From NCBI GenBank assembly GCA_032622095.1, contig CP136066.1, positions 66,782,278 through 66,846,277 on the forward strand: a DNA stretch of 64,000 nt, in the 5' to 3' direction. Positions 1-10,916 of this stretch are shown here, piece by piece. Numbering within the stretch: the first letter of the stretch is position 1; the number at the start of each line of letters is the position of its first letter. The notes under the pieces are model-generated. The model was not told the DNA's origin and ran no database searches. It worked only from the letters and a program-made list of their open reading frames with translations. Made by a program: the position numbers and the translations under genes. The DNA is from Siphonodentalium dalli. Lineage: Eukaryota; Mollusca; Scaphopoda; Gadilida; Siphonodentaliidae.

Positions 1-2150
1 ATCAGTAATCGTAATCATGTAAATCAAAAGTAATTGTAATCGTAATCGATTACATTGTCATGTAATCGCCCCAACCCTGGGTCCCTAGTGTAACCAGATG
101 ATTTCGATCCACATGCTATGAACTAGTTTGGTGCGACTAGCAAAACAAACAAATATAAAAGTATTCATGCAAATCTTGTTCAACCTATAGTAAGATATTG
201 TGTTCAGTCGTAACAAGGACATGAGTCAAACCGTGCGATGAGAGCAGTGCTAGAATGATAACCAGTAGTGAATGATGCCCTATACAGAGGATTTATTTTA
301 CCCTGTGCCAATGCATTCTCTTGTATATGCGAGTCGACCATAGGTCGCCTCGCATATATAAGAGAATGCATTGGCCTAACAATTTTTTATCATGTTTTTT
401 AAATAAATGTTTCTTGGACATAAAATAAAAAACATCCATTACCCTGCAGGGAGCCCCACACATATATAGAAGCATATAGAAGAGTGTCGTCTGCTCATGT
501 TTGTCTGGGGCTCTGTATGGGTGAAATTATAAAATTGTTAAAGAATACAAGAACAAATTATTAAAATTGTTAAAAATTGTTAGGCCAATCAAACGGATTG
601 GCCCTTAGCTCGTTTAAACATCCAAATTATGTATACACAAATACGCAATTTGACAGAAGGGAAAATATAGGTCAGTAGTGAATGATGCCATATACAGAGC
701 TATCAAATATACAAAGCGAATTTCTGAAGCAGATGCACATTCACTCATTCATACCGCAGGTATATCCAGCAATGAATTTGTCATCCCTGACCATAAATCA
801 GTCTGTCGGTTCTCCCAAATTGAATGAAATGGTGTACAATACTTCAACTCGCAAACATATCATACAGTGCCATTGAAATCAAATAAATGAAAGCCACATA
901 CAAACATTTGAGACCGATGTTTTCAATGATGACAACTTTGATATAAGATGCGTAAAAACATTTTTGAGGAGATATGAATGAAGAGCTGTATATTTGAGTG
1001 AAAGCCAAAAATTCATATTGTTTATATGTTTGTTATTTTGACATTTGTCTAAGTTTTTATTTCATTAAACTGTTAGTGTTACGTTATATAATACACATTT
1101 TTAGATTCATCCATTGTTTAACCCCATGATGATGATCGTCCATTAGTGTATAATTATTCGGGAGAGAATTGTCATATCAGTGGCCCGCACTGGTTCTTCA
1201 ATCCAGTTGCCAATTTTTTTTTTATATATCTATCTATCTATGCCAAAATCCCAAAATGTAATACATGCCGCAATGATGTACATATTGCCGTGTCGCGCTC
1301 CGTAACCTTGTCGCATTGTGGTGGTAGAACTAAAGTTACGGACGCCTAATAGTTGCGATAATCGGTTATGACGGGACCTACATCGTACACACCCTTGGTC
1401 AAGTGGCCCTGCTAATGTGCTTTGATGCGGTTGGTCCTGCTGAATTGCTATGATGATGTTACGGGAAACTGATGCTGTTAACAAAAAGTACCGTTATATT
1501 TTTTATATGTCTTTTTCGCGGTGTTCCAATAATCTGAACATATCTATGAAGAGTGTTACAACGAATAACGTTGGTGTCTCAGATAACGAACAATAAAACA
1601 AATGGCAATCGGTTGTTACAAATGTGTCACTGTAATTGGCGAAAGGTCATCTGACCGCGACATGACATCAACAGTCATGATGATATGTTATAGTCAAATG
1701 ATAGAGACATATATGCGCTATACTTGCCTCCACATATGCTTGTTCTGGCTTATCGCTACATTTTTACATGTTGTACAAAACTAAAAGGTGAAGATAGTCC
1801 TGAAGATGAAACAAACTTGAGACAAATTTATTCGTGATGCTATCACATACAATAAAAAAGGACAGTGAAACAACAGGTGGTTAATATACATATCTCACGA
1901 AAATGCAAATGGAACAGCTCTATGAACTCCGCATAGAACTGAAAAGGAAACAGAAAGTTTACCTTTCTAGGAAATTCCGCTTGGAAGGTAATCGACTAGT
2001 GGAACATTTCCTTTGAAATAGTGCACTCCAGTGTACTATTGTGATGTCGAAATTGTAAATGTATATTATTATTAACGGGACTATATAAGAGTCAAACAGA
2101 CTCGATCTCAAATAAAGATGTGGATGATGTACAGTCATCTTATTTTACAG
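1..2150. other. 5' flank or intron of gene 1, no exon recognised
   Basis: This stretch precedes the first recognised exon of gene 1. That exon needs one base from an upstream exon, so this is probably intron, with the true 5' end outside the window. I see the hairpin MITE near 290-600 and, at about 1370-1560, a stretch resembling 49580-49740 (shared 'aactgatgctgtta' and 'aatctgaacatat' words), which marks an interspersed repeat. A TATA-like 'ctatataag' at 2081 is followed by an ATG at 2118, but that ATG does not splice in frame to the next exon. No convincing coding exon was seen on either strand. Confidence 0.5.
290..672. mobile_element. hairpin-containing MITE copy, right hairpin degraded
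   Basis: It starts with 'ccctgtgccaatgcattctc' (301) and forms a hairpin with arms of about 36 bp up to about 375. AT-rich spacer follows, almost the same as in the copy at 14280-14640. The expected right-hand hairpin is reduced to 'ggccaatcaaacggattggcc' near 583. A 27 bp direct repeat with one mismatch flanks the segment (263-289 and 673-699). The outer terminal repeats of the 14.2 kb copy are missing here, so this is a truncated or rearranged member. Confidence 0.6.
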
Positions 2151-2201
2151 GTGCTGAGGTCATGCCGTTTACTTCTCCTCCGCCACCAACAACACCAGTA
2201 T
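2151..2201 (+). CDS. gene 1 exon: Pro/Thr-rich linker (partial gene, 5' end outside window)
   Basis: This 51 bp exon lies between a good acceptor (ttattttacag) and a good donor (gtgagtata). Read with two leading bases it encodes AEVMPFTSPPPPTTPV, a Pro/Thr-rich spacer of the kind that separates extracellular domains and often carries O-glycans. It ends with one base that completes a Tyr codon with the next exon, so the phases match. It needs one base from an upstream exon, so signal peptide and any earlier domains should lie before the window or in an unrecognised exon in 1-2150. The exon is short and carries no domain, so support is splice sites, phase and position only. Confidence 0.55.
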
Positions 2202-2928
2202 GTGAGTATAGTGTCGCCTGATTTTTCTGGTGTATTCAATTGTGCTTATCGAGTGAATTGAAGACATAGTATTGACTTACGTCAGTGAATAAAATTCACA
2301 AGTTAGTACCCTAACACTAACTCCATTCGACGAATGTGGCAATATTGTCGAACATTCCAATGACCCCAACCGTGCCATGTCAGAGAACACAACATCTGAC
2401 CTGGAAATTCTCATTTATTCGTGACGATTATTGGCTGAAATACATAAGGCAAATAATTTCCACGAACAATATTCGTTACATTAACTTCGTTTATAACAAT
2501 GATGCTGTGTCCTGCTTATTTGTAAATTATTTTATTGAAAATAACTTATTTGGGCACGGTTTTTTTCTACTCCGTTCTGGATGATCCAGCAGAGTGTTCC
2601 ACATCACTTTACAGACTCACGTGACGATTGCGCACCACATTATTTATGTTCAAGTCGACAACTAAGTTATTATATACGTGAGCAAGCATATACATATACA
2701 TGTATATTCCGAGTGGAGGCTTGTCTCACGTCTGTGCTGAAATGAAAACATCTGATAAATGTCTTTGACTTCTGGAAGTCATTAACGCGCCATTAGCCTG
2801 GGTCACCATTGTCTGCTTATCGGGCACCGACTGCGCCTAAAACTAAACTTTAGCGGTCGAGACACCATGATGCCTTCCACATTAGTAACATATCGTTCAT
2901 TCACATCCATGTGCACTGACATTTTCAG

Positions 2929-3107
2929 ATAACCGCTACGAAGAATACACAACCAGTACAGGAAACATATACTCGCCAGGATTTCAAGAGGGTTCCAACT
3001 ACAACAACAATATCAGGAAGGAATACGTGATCACCCCGTCCGTCGATGGACTGTATGAACTGGCGATAGAGTCTTTTAACCTCGAGAGCTTCTACGACAC
3101 TGTCGAG
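2929..3107 (+). CDS. gene 1 exon: first half of CUB domain
   Basis: This exon follows 'acattttcag' and ends at gag|gtttgt. It encodes the N-terminal half of a CUB domain, an extracellular beta-sandwich used in protein and carbohydrate binding. Recognisable signatures are TGNIYSPGF, the NYNNN region before the first core strands, and the FNLESFYDTVE stretch. In CUB domains the last of these is usually the calcium-site region leading into 'V.DG'. Two leading bases join the single base of the previous exon, and the exon ends on a codon boundary, matching the next exon. The usual N-terminal cysteines are absent. Function is not inferable beyond extracellular binding. Confidence 0.82.
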
Positions 3108-5470
3108 GTTTGTCTTCCCACCTTGTGGTGATACGTCAACATTTCCTCGTTTAAAACTGAGCAAAAATAGAACGACTCATGAGTTTAAACCAAACCACAG
3201 GGAAACAAGAATGCTAATGTCGACGAGTTACATATATACGTTGCGGAAGGTTGGACAGAATATTAGGCTTGTAAGACTATAATTGACATGCGGGCAACTA
3301 CATGTGAACCATTACCGATATGTGTGACATAATTATATAGTAAGTGTCTCAATACCCATGTAATTTTGAGTGAAGAGAATAAACAAATTGAATTGAGAAA
3401 TCATGGTAAAATCATTGATGTTGAAATACTTGTAAGAAATACAGACTGAAGATGTATGAAAGCACGTCGCACTATTCACAACGCTGGACTGACAACATGA
3501 CCAAACAGTCTGAGTTAGTTAATATGTCAACACAACCCACAGCCAAGTTTTTTTTATGTTTTCTTATGAAAGTTTTCTATACGCTGTTGCGGTTTTACAA
3601 TATCAAAATAATTATTTGGATTAAATTATACACGACGTAAAGCCATCGTGATGGTGTTTAATATGCACTTGTATCTTCATTGACGATTACGATCTGAAAC
3701 TGTCATCAAATACATTTACGAAAATATTTTTATTAGTTTTGAATTCGCGCAGCTAGGTGCTACATCAAATTCGGTAGTACGCCAATTCAACGAACACGGT
3801 TTAGAATTGTTCAATTCTAGCCAACTCAATACATGTTATCTCTCACTAGAATGATCGGCCCAAATAACCCATTTCCAGTTTAAACCCCCATATATAAGAT
3901 CTAAATTGAGACATCTCATGGTCTCGAAAGTATCTTGTGATACTTACGAGACCATGACAGTTTGAGTATATATGTCTCTTCTTGTGATACCATGTACTTT
4001 TGGTACAAATTTTGGTCTGAAATGACCGTCAGTTCGAAATTTCCAACGTTAGGGGGGGGTGTGTCAGGTTGGAAAATTCCAACAGTTGAAAAGCTTGAGG
4101 TACCAGTTGGAAAGTTCCAACCGAAATGGGAGGGCGCATATAGAATTCTGTAAACCCGGTTCAAGTGAGAGTGGAGTTGTAAATTTCAAGGCGGACACCC
4201 CGAGTGGGCAACGGGGACCACATAGCCAAGTATCAGATCGTCATTTTGTTCCAACAAAAACCTTCGGACATGGACGAAAACCATTTGACTACGAGACATC
4301 TGACCACAGAACACACTGTAGTTGACTCACCGCGCTGTGTTAGAATTTGAGTGAAGGTTTGGTGGAAAATAATTGAAATAGATGATTGCCTATGAACATA
4401 CGAATAACGAGTTTTATTCTATGCTATTCTTTAGTCGATAAGACATGAGATAAGATGTTACTGGTGCGATGTGCATTATTTACAAAGTGCTAAGTTCAAT
4501 ATATATACACATTTAGATAAAAGAAGCAATTGCGATAGTCTCACCATTATTCATATTCAGTCCTCAGACATTTTCATATTCATAATAATAAATCATTTTC
4601 AGTAATATATATTTTGGATGATGTCATAATAATACTAACACATGCAACGCCAAGCGTGGCATATGCCCCGACGCTCAGTTCGGAGAGTGGGCAATACTAA
4701 TTATTTATGGATGGAGGATTGTTTTTATTTTCTGAACCCAAGAAATGGGTATCTTTCCCCCTTTCAACTCGGCTATCAATGCACCAAAGCACAACCAAAT
4801 CCAATTATCCAAGCCCATGTTACAACTGAAATGTTCACACGGATACAAAATTCAGAAAATCCCAAGCCAAACAAGGGCTTCAAACAATTTTACGTCAAGT
4901 AAGGGTCGTAAATTTGGTGAAAATGAATAGACGAAACCTCTAGTAAGTCGGTGTCCTTTCCATGAGCTGTGCTATCACCATTCCAAAGTACAACGAAATC
5001 CGATAGTTAATACCTGAGTTAAAAGTTGATATGTTCAGACGGACACAAATTTCACAAATTTCAAAGAAGGGGCTTAACTCTGGTAAAAGGTAATGGACGA
5101 AACCTGTAGTATGTGGGTATAATTTTTCCCCAACCGCTGCTATCACCATGCCAAGGGACAACACAATCGATCCTTAACACCCAAGTCAGAAGGTGATATC
5201 TTCGGACGGACACAAATTTCCAAGTCAAACAAGGACCGTAACTCTGGTAAATATTAATTGACGAAACCAGTAGTATGTGGGTATCCTTTCCTCCAATCTG
5301 TGCTATCACCATGACAAAGGACAACGAAATCTGATAATTAACACCTGAGTTACAAGGTGGTATGTTCGGACGGACATACAGACGGAGCCCTCGGCTATAT
5401 GCCCCGAAGGTTGGGGCGTAATAATAGTACCACTAACAACCTAAAACAACACCATTATGTTATTTCGCAG
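3108..5470 (+). other. gene 1 intron with degenerate tandem repeats
   Basis: Intron splitting the CUB domain. It holds an inverted repeat at about 3918-3960 made from a 'catggtctcgtaagtatc'-like word also found at the next exon's donor. It also holds a 'ttggaa..ttccaac' segment at 4020-4130 that recurs near 7780-7850. At about 4930-5400 there are three degenerate copies, roughly 166 bp each, of a unit with 'gacgaaacc', 'gctatcaccat' and 'ttcggacggacacaaattt'. No further exon was recognised. Confidence 0.55.
4930..5400. repeat. degenerate tandem repeat, unit about 166 bp, three copies
   Basis: Words such as 'gacgaaacc', 'ctatcaccat' and 'cggacacaaattt' recur at about 4933, 5098 and 5265. Copies differ by scattered substitutions. 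Open frames crossing it are incidental and do not resemble known proteins. Confidence 0.6.
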
Positions 5471-5615
5471 ATTCGAGAAGGTCGTAATGGGACGTTGCTC
5501 GGTCGGTTTTCGGGCCATGTCATGCCGCCAACTAAAGTCTCTGGGAGAGAGTTTCTGGTGACATTCAGGTCAGACTACTCCGTAAATCGCGAAGGATTCA
5601 ACATGTCATGGTCTC
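5471..5615 (+). CDS. gene 1 exon: second half of CUB domain
   Basis: Acceptor 'gttatttcgcag' and donor tctc|gtaagtatc bound 48 codons plus one base. The translation begins IREGRNGTLLGRFSG and continues with an FLVTFRSDYSVNREGFNMSW stretch. This matches the C-terminal half of CUB domains (V.DG...LLGRFCG, then L.V.F.SD.S....GF). The residue normally Cys in the GRFCG motif is Ser here, and the exon has no cysteine, so the whole CUB domain lacks its usual disulphides. The phase-0 start matches the previous exon and the trailing base matches the two leading bases of the next. Decayed copies of its 3' end and donor follow in the intron (5686-5815). Confidence 0.85.
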
Positions 5616-5685
5616 GTAAGTATCATAAAAGAGACATATTCAACATGGCGTGGTCTCTTATGCATCACCGTCATCATCATCATTT

Positions 5686-5815
5686 ACTCCGTAAATAGGG
5701 AATAATTCAACATGTCATGGTATCGTACGCATCAATATCGTCATCACTTACAACGTAAATAGGAGAGGATTCAACATATCAATCATGGTCTCGTATGTAT
5801 CATCATCATCATCTC
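5686..5815 (+). repeat. two decayed copies of the CUB exon 3' end and splice donor
   Basis: The exon's last part (5575-5622: 'actccgtaaat..gaaggattcaacatgtcatggtctcgtaag', described in pieces) recurs twice downstream. The copy at about 5686-5740 has gtaaatagg, ttcaacatgtcatggtatcg. The copy at about 5750-5805 has gtaaatagg, gaggattcaacat, catggtctcgtatg. A shorter echo is at 5634-5660. The copies have in-frame stops ('aaatag'), so they are not usable exons. Confidence 0.65.
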
Positions 5816-6689
5816 GCAAGTTTCCAACAGAAGAGAAATGTTTAACGATGAAAACCCGACTGGTAAGACGAGATTGAGGGTCTGTAGATAAATAATAAGT
5901 GGTTATCGATTGAAGCCATATTTAAAAATAGTCAAAATTTCGATGTAAAACAGATCTTCACCAAATTGCGGATTAACAGTCACATACTATGGAAATAAGC
6001 AAATATTTATGTAGACGTTATAATTTGCGGGAAGGGTGGGTTGGAAACGGAAATCTAGGAGCCTTTATTTTAAGTTGTCCTATTTACAAAAGCCTTCGAT
6101 CGCCATCTGTATATAATATATAAAGTGGGTCGCAACATCTGTAACATATGGTCCGTATCTTTTTCCACAAAAGGTGTGAAACACCAGATTCTCAGAAACA
6201 CAAATGTTAATGTTTAATGATTTCAACTATAACGTAGTTATTGTTTTAGATATGTATTTGAGTATTTGTGTGGTGACATCGGCACCGTGTGGGTGTAATT
6301 GTCAATCCGCGGATTACTATAAACAAGACCACATGCAATGTTCGGAGAAAGTATTCTAATTTCATAGTAGACACCATAGACATCTCGGGAAATGAACGTA
6401 CTGAACAAACCTATACCACAAAATATATTTATACCCCTTAACAGACCAGCAATGGATTTATTGTTTGGGGAATTGCTTGAAAGATTCGCCTGCTTTGAAG
6501 TCGGTCTCTGACCCTGGGTTTATCATCTGGTTGAATTTTCGAATCACTTTCACAAATTCTCTACGAAATTACATGTTCTACATTCCGAAAGACTGAGATG
6601 TGTTGCATGATCGTTGCGAGTCAATCCTACTGAACTGTTCTTAGATATAGTGACAATTATAATCTATTATGACTGTCATTCCGCCTTAG

Positions 6690-7005
6690 CCATTATGTGG
6701 CAGCCTGTTCTCCCGTAAATAAGCTCATGTAGAACTTATTTAAAACACAGGAAATAAGCTCATGTAGGGATTATTTGAATCTGAATTAATATAAGCCCTA
6801 TATGAACCTAAATGGGACACAATCAAAACAGTCGTATATGAGCTTATTTTAATTAGAACTACCACATGAACGCTCGTTATAGTGTTTCACTGCGGCCCGC
6901 GCCATTCAAGGAAATAACGGGCAAAGTGAGAATCAAATAAGTTCCATATGAACCTATGTCAATATTTAGGTCCCATGTGAACCTATTTGCACGAGGATGT
7001 GTTGC
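6690..7005. repeat. interspersed repeat rich in 'aagctcatgtag/atgaacctat', inverted partner at 10917-11080
   Basis: It contains repeated words such as 'ataagctcatgtag', 'atatgaacctat' and 'catgtgaacctatttgcacgag', plus a 'ggcccgcgccat' core. The reverse complement matches 10917-11080 ('cctcgcacaaataggttcat', 'ggcgcgggcc'). The two copies lie in inverted orientation around the ZP-N exon. Class is unknown. Confidence 0.55.
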
Positions 7006-7056
7006 ATGATTGTGTAAACCATTTTGACTAACCAGAACTCATTTTTATCATTTCAG

Positions 7057-7259
7057 CGATCGCTTCCCTGGATGGAGCCATAGAAACGATATGCACGCCG
7101 AGCGAGATTAACATCCGGGTTAATTTATCGGTGGTGGCCATCATATTCCCGGATACCAATGAGGAGAACATTGACGTAGGAGATTCATGCGTGGGACAGA
7201 TGGAGGGCGGCCTGTTACAGATCCACTCATGCTACGGGTGCTGCTACACCGCCGTACAG
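7057..7259 (+). CDS. gene 1 exon: ZP-N subdomain
   Basis: Acceptor 'ttatcatttcag' and donor tacag|gtagtgag. Two leading bases complete a Pro codon with the CUB exon, so CUB and ZP are joined in one protein. The translation has the ZP-N start pattern ETICTPSEINIRV with hydrophobic strands (LSVVAIIFP), then DSCVG and a cysteine cluster, SCYGCCY. ZP domains polymerise extracellular proteins such as egg-coat and mucosal filaments. CUB followed by ZP is a known architecture in secreted and egg-coat proteins. The exon ends on a codon boundary, matching the next exon. An NLS sequon is present. The family call is good; the tissue role is unknown. Confidence 0.8.
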
Positions 7260-7884
7260 GTAGTGAGATGTGTTGATTTAGACACAAAGTCGCACTGAAA
7301 TGACCACAATAGACACCCCAAACCAGCCCATTGTAACAATTTTAACTAAAATTTATCAAATAAAGGTAAATAGCACAACCACTAAAATTTTATCAATATC
7401 ATTATTATTATAGGAGATTATTTTTGACTAACCGTATGTTTGAAAGCATTCCAAGACCTCAGAAACATGAAATTCAAGCAAATTCGAATTTCCTATTCTG
7501 TTTTATTACTTGAAGTGGCAATTAAATTATACTGATTTTCCTGGTATTTAAAAAAAAGAAGTAATTGTATTACTCGATAAATAAAAAATTTAACTGTTAC
7601 AACTTACAGTTAGGTATTTTAATTAGGATAACTTATTTAAACTTGGATCAAAATTTATATGATAATGTGTTTGTGGTTATTTTTGTTTTACAGTCGGTCA
7701 AAATCTCTTCAGATCTTGTGTTTAATGTTTTTACCTCTGACTTTTAAATAAAATGTATCTTATCTATCTTATCTTATATCAGTTGGAAAATCTTAGGTGC
7801 ATCAGGTTGGACATTTCCAAAAGTTAGAAAGTTTGAGGTACCATTATGAAAGCTTGAAGAATCTTTATCCGATTAAACACACCT

Positions 7885-8095
7885 AAATTACTATTTCTTT
7901 GGCTTCGGGGATAAAAAATATTTGATTCGAGTCGAGGGACCGACTCATCAAATCTCAGAGTGATCAGATATAGATTTTTGAAATCTGTTATTTCTCGAGA
8001 TAGATACTTGTTTGCACCTGGAAAATATTCGTCACACCGACCAAATTGCGGATGAAGATGGATAACTCTAATATTAAGTCGTAATGTGGCCAAAT
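7885..8095. repeat. direct repeat, first copy (second at 8925-9125)
   Basis: Shares long identical words with 8925-9125: 'aaattactatttctttggct', 'tcagagtgatcagatat', 'accaaattgcggatgaagat'. The piggyBac-like MITE lies between the two copies and its right end sits a few bases before the second copy. The unit is non-coding as far as can be seen. Confidence 0.6.
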
Positions 8096-8443
8096 TTTGT
8101 GATAATCAAGTAATTAACGGCCACATTTCGTTGAACAACATGTTGATAAATAACATGTTTTGGGACACTTTATACTATGGTTGACAGTGGTTAGCATTAT
8201 TTTGTAGTAATTAATCGATTCTGATAACAAAAGCGTATTTTGAAGAAATGTTGTTGTTGATGTAACTTGATGATATGGGGACCGTCTGATCACATTGAGT
8301 ACATTTAAAACCAATGTGTGCAAACAGAATTTCAAATATTTGGGAATTTGGTCAGGTTCAAGGGGCTGCAGTTGGAAACCCCGTCAACGGAGATCCTCTG
8401 GCCACGTCCTTGGTAGCTCATATTTAAAGATGCATAATCCACA

Positions 8444-8914
8444 TTAACCCTTTACCCAACAAACCGGCCAAAAACGCCCAAATAAAGCTTCAACAGCCTA
8501 AAATATCTTCGGTCTGTCTCAATAACACCATACAAATATGGATATCATTGGAACCGGTTCATTGACCACATTGTGATGGTTACAGTTATGCCCTGTGCCA
8601 ATGCATTCTGTTATATATGCGAGTCGACCATAGGTCGCCTCGCATATATAAGAGAATGCATTGGCCTAAAAAAAATCTTTTTTAACACTTTTTACCATTT
8701 GTTCTTACATTCTTTAACAATTTTATAATTTTTTCTTACATTTTTTAACAATTTTTATAATATTTTTCTACATTCTTTGACAATTTTATCATTTTTAATA
8801 TGTGTTAAGGCTTAAGCCAATGCATTCTCTTATATATGCGAGGCGACCTATGATCGACTCGCATATATAAGAGAATGCATTGGCACAGGGTCGTTCTGTT
8901 GGGTAAAGGGTTAA
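8444..8914. mobile_element. piggyBac-like non-autonomous element (MITE), copy A
   Basis: TTAA (8444-8447) is followed by CCCTTTACCCAACA. The right end reads TGTTGGGTAAAGGG then TTAA (8911-8914). TTAA target duplication with termini CCC...GGG is the hallmark of the piggyBac superfamily. The 463 bp interior has no transposase. It carries two hairpins of about 75 bp (from about 8591 and from about 8815) separated by AT-rich sequence. A second, nearly identical copy in reverse orientation is at 59001-59456. Class call is strong from termini and target site; the source of transposase is unknown. Confidence 0.82.
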
Positions 8915-8924
8915 CGCTCCCAAA

Positions 8925-9125
8925 TTACTATTTCTTTGGCTTCGTGGCAAACAATAATGTATTAGAGTCGAGGAACCCACCCATCAAAGCTCAGAGTGAT
9001 CAGATATGGATTTTTGAAATTTGTTATTTTTTGAGATGTGTAGTTATTGGTGGCCTGGTAAAAAGTCGTCAAACCGACGGTCTCGGACCAAATTGCGGAT
9101 GAAGATGTATAACTCTAAAACCAAA
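8925..9125. repeat. direct repeat, second copy (first at 7885-8095)
   Basis: See the first copy; diverged by substitutions and small indels, including an extra 'ggtctcgg' near 9080. Confidence 0.6.
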
Positions 9126-9266
9126 TGGCTTCGGCGTTAGATATATTGACAATCCCGCCATATTTCGTTGAACAAAATGTTTAGCCCTTTCTATACTAAA
9201 TGGATTCTCCCACTGATTTATAAAATTATACACTGCACTAGTTTATTGTTCGTCAGTCCTATATAT

Positions 9267-9316
9267 GTTCAGATAATAAGTACACCATGGTCGTTTGGTG
9301 AACTTATTATCTGAAC
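9267..9316. repeat. 50 nt hairpin, 21 bp arms with one mismatch
   Basis: The left arm gttcagataataagtacacca pairs with tggtgaacttattatctgaac across an 8 nt loop. It resembles a small foldback element more than a gene. Its word 'gttcagat' also appears, inverted, in the repeats near 1530 and 49714. Confidence 0.6.
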
Positions 9317-9578
9317 GTTTAATAAAGAAACTACTCGTCAATGAGTATTCAGTATAAGTTAAAGCGACTAGTAATTTTGCATCATCAGCTTATAAATAGC
9401 AATTTCTTTGGTCACGTCACGATGGTCACAGTAGGTCGTTAATAAATGATTGGAAAATGTCAGGTGGCTACACTTTAAAGCTACATAATAACTTAATAAT
9501 AATCGCTTTTGAATTGTTCCCGGTATCAAAATAGGTCGACATATACTTGAACTGCATTTCTGCGGGCATTATATTATA

Positions 9579-10256
9579 CTAGCAGGTGGACCCGACTTCG
9601 TCCGGGCTGTTTCCCCTCTGCTTTTCGGCGAATTGCGCGTTTTGACCTTGAATTGTCCATTCCCCTCTGCTTTTCTGCGAATTGCGCGATTTGACCTTGA
9701 ATTGTCCATTTTGAAGGTCAAGGTCAGGTGGAGCCACGATTTGACCCGTCCAAAACACTGCCCGGACAAATTTACCCGACAAAAGTACCCGTCGAAATCA
9801 ATCCGGTTTTACCCGATTTGACATCGAATTGATCATTTTGAAGGTCAAGGTCAGGTCGGGGTCACGATTTGATCCGTCCAAAACATTCAGTGGACAAAAG
9901 TAACCCTATGTATCAAATTTCGTGGAAATCCCATCAAAATTCGCGATTTGACCTTGAATTGACCCGATTTCAAGGTCAAGGTCACGTCGCACGGGCAAAT
10001 GAATAGGCTTATGAGACTCCCCATACGAAAGAATCCCTAGACACTAATTTTCATCGAAATCACGGGCGTTTGACCTTGAAATGAACCGATTTCAAGGTCA
10101 AGGTCACGTCGCACGGGCAAGTTAATATGCCTATGCCAGTCCCCGGCCGAACATATCCCCACATACCAAGTTTCATCGAAATCGGCTCGGCCGTTTTGGA
10201 GTTCATCGTGATCACACAGACACACACACAGATCTTCCAAAATATATAATAGAAGA
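9579..10256 (-). mobile_element. short non-autonomous Helitron-like element, minus strand
   Basis: On the minus strand the 5' end reads A|TCTTCTATTATATATTTTGG, followed by a GTGTGT-rich stretch. The 3' end reads CCCGGACGAAGTCGGG (imperfect hairpin), then CTAG|T. Helitrons start with TC, end in CTRR after a short hairpin and insert between A and T; all of these are met. The interior has alternating repeats of 'ttgaccttgaattg' and 'aaggtcaaggtca'. No Rep/helicase coding sequence is present, so it is non-autonomous. Two further elements in intron 6 of gene 2 have the same end structure. Confidence 0.7.
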
Positions 10257-10916
10257 TAGATATCATATACAGCTGTCATATATATTATATAAACAGACGC
10301 ATTGAAGTCATAAAAATACAACGTTGACGTTATAGTAGAAATAAAGAGCGTTTATTTCGCTTATGTGCGAAAAACTGAACACAACTGGAAAATGGCTGTG
10401 GGCATGGCAAGTATTTTCCAGAGCATATGAAGCCAGTATATCAATATTTCGTGTATTTGTTAACATATTTTATCATCCTTCCAAATTACGTAGACACAAT
10501 TTAGAAGCTCGAATGAGCCATGTCCGTTTGAAATTATATCAGACTGTTTCTTGGTATATAATTATATGTGCACACAGGTTTATATACTTTTCTTCCACGT
10601 ACATGTACCGTGTGTGGCGCGGAATCGATGTCAGTGCGACGAGGAGATGACCACACGGGTGCATACGTACCCGTCATGGCGTCCAGTAACTATCGGATGT
10701 ACACACCACCGTGCTACAATCCAAGGGCAACCACATACATAAAGAAATGACACTCTTTAGATTAACGATTATGATTTACGCTTTTGAACATAGACAACGA
10801 ACCGAATATTTATTTATGAAATGCACGTACGAGTGCCGATGATTTACAATGTAGTCCAAATTAATAATATATCACTTAATTGAAATGTCGATACTGCGGA
10901 CTAAACGGACTCTATC

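Noticed and set aside
2101-2230. TATA-like 'ctatataag' and ATG at 2118 as promoter and start of gene 1
   Set aside because: The frame from 2118 ends on a codon boundary at 2201, while the CUB exon needs one base. The peptide has no good signal sequence, and a strong acceptor lies at 2150.
2925-3164. Minus-strand open frame of 79 codons
   Set aside because: It is the complement of the CUB exon.
9569-10321. Open frames around 9.6-10.3 kb
   Set aside because: They lie in the repeats of the minus-strand Helitron-like element.
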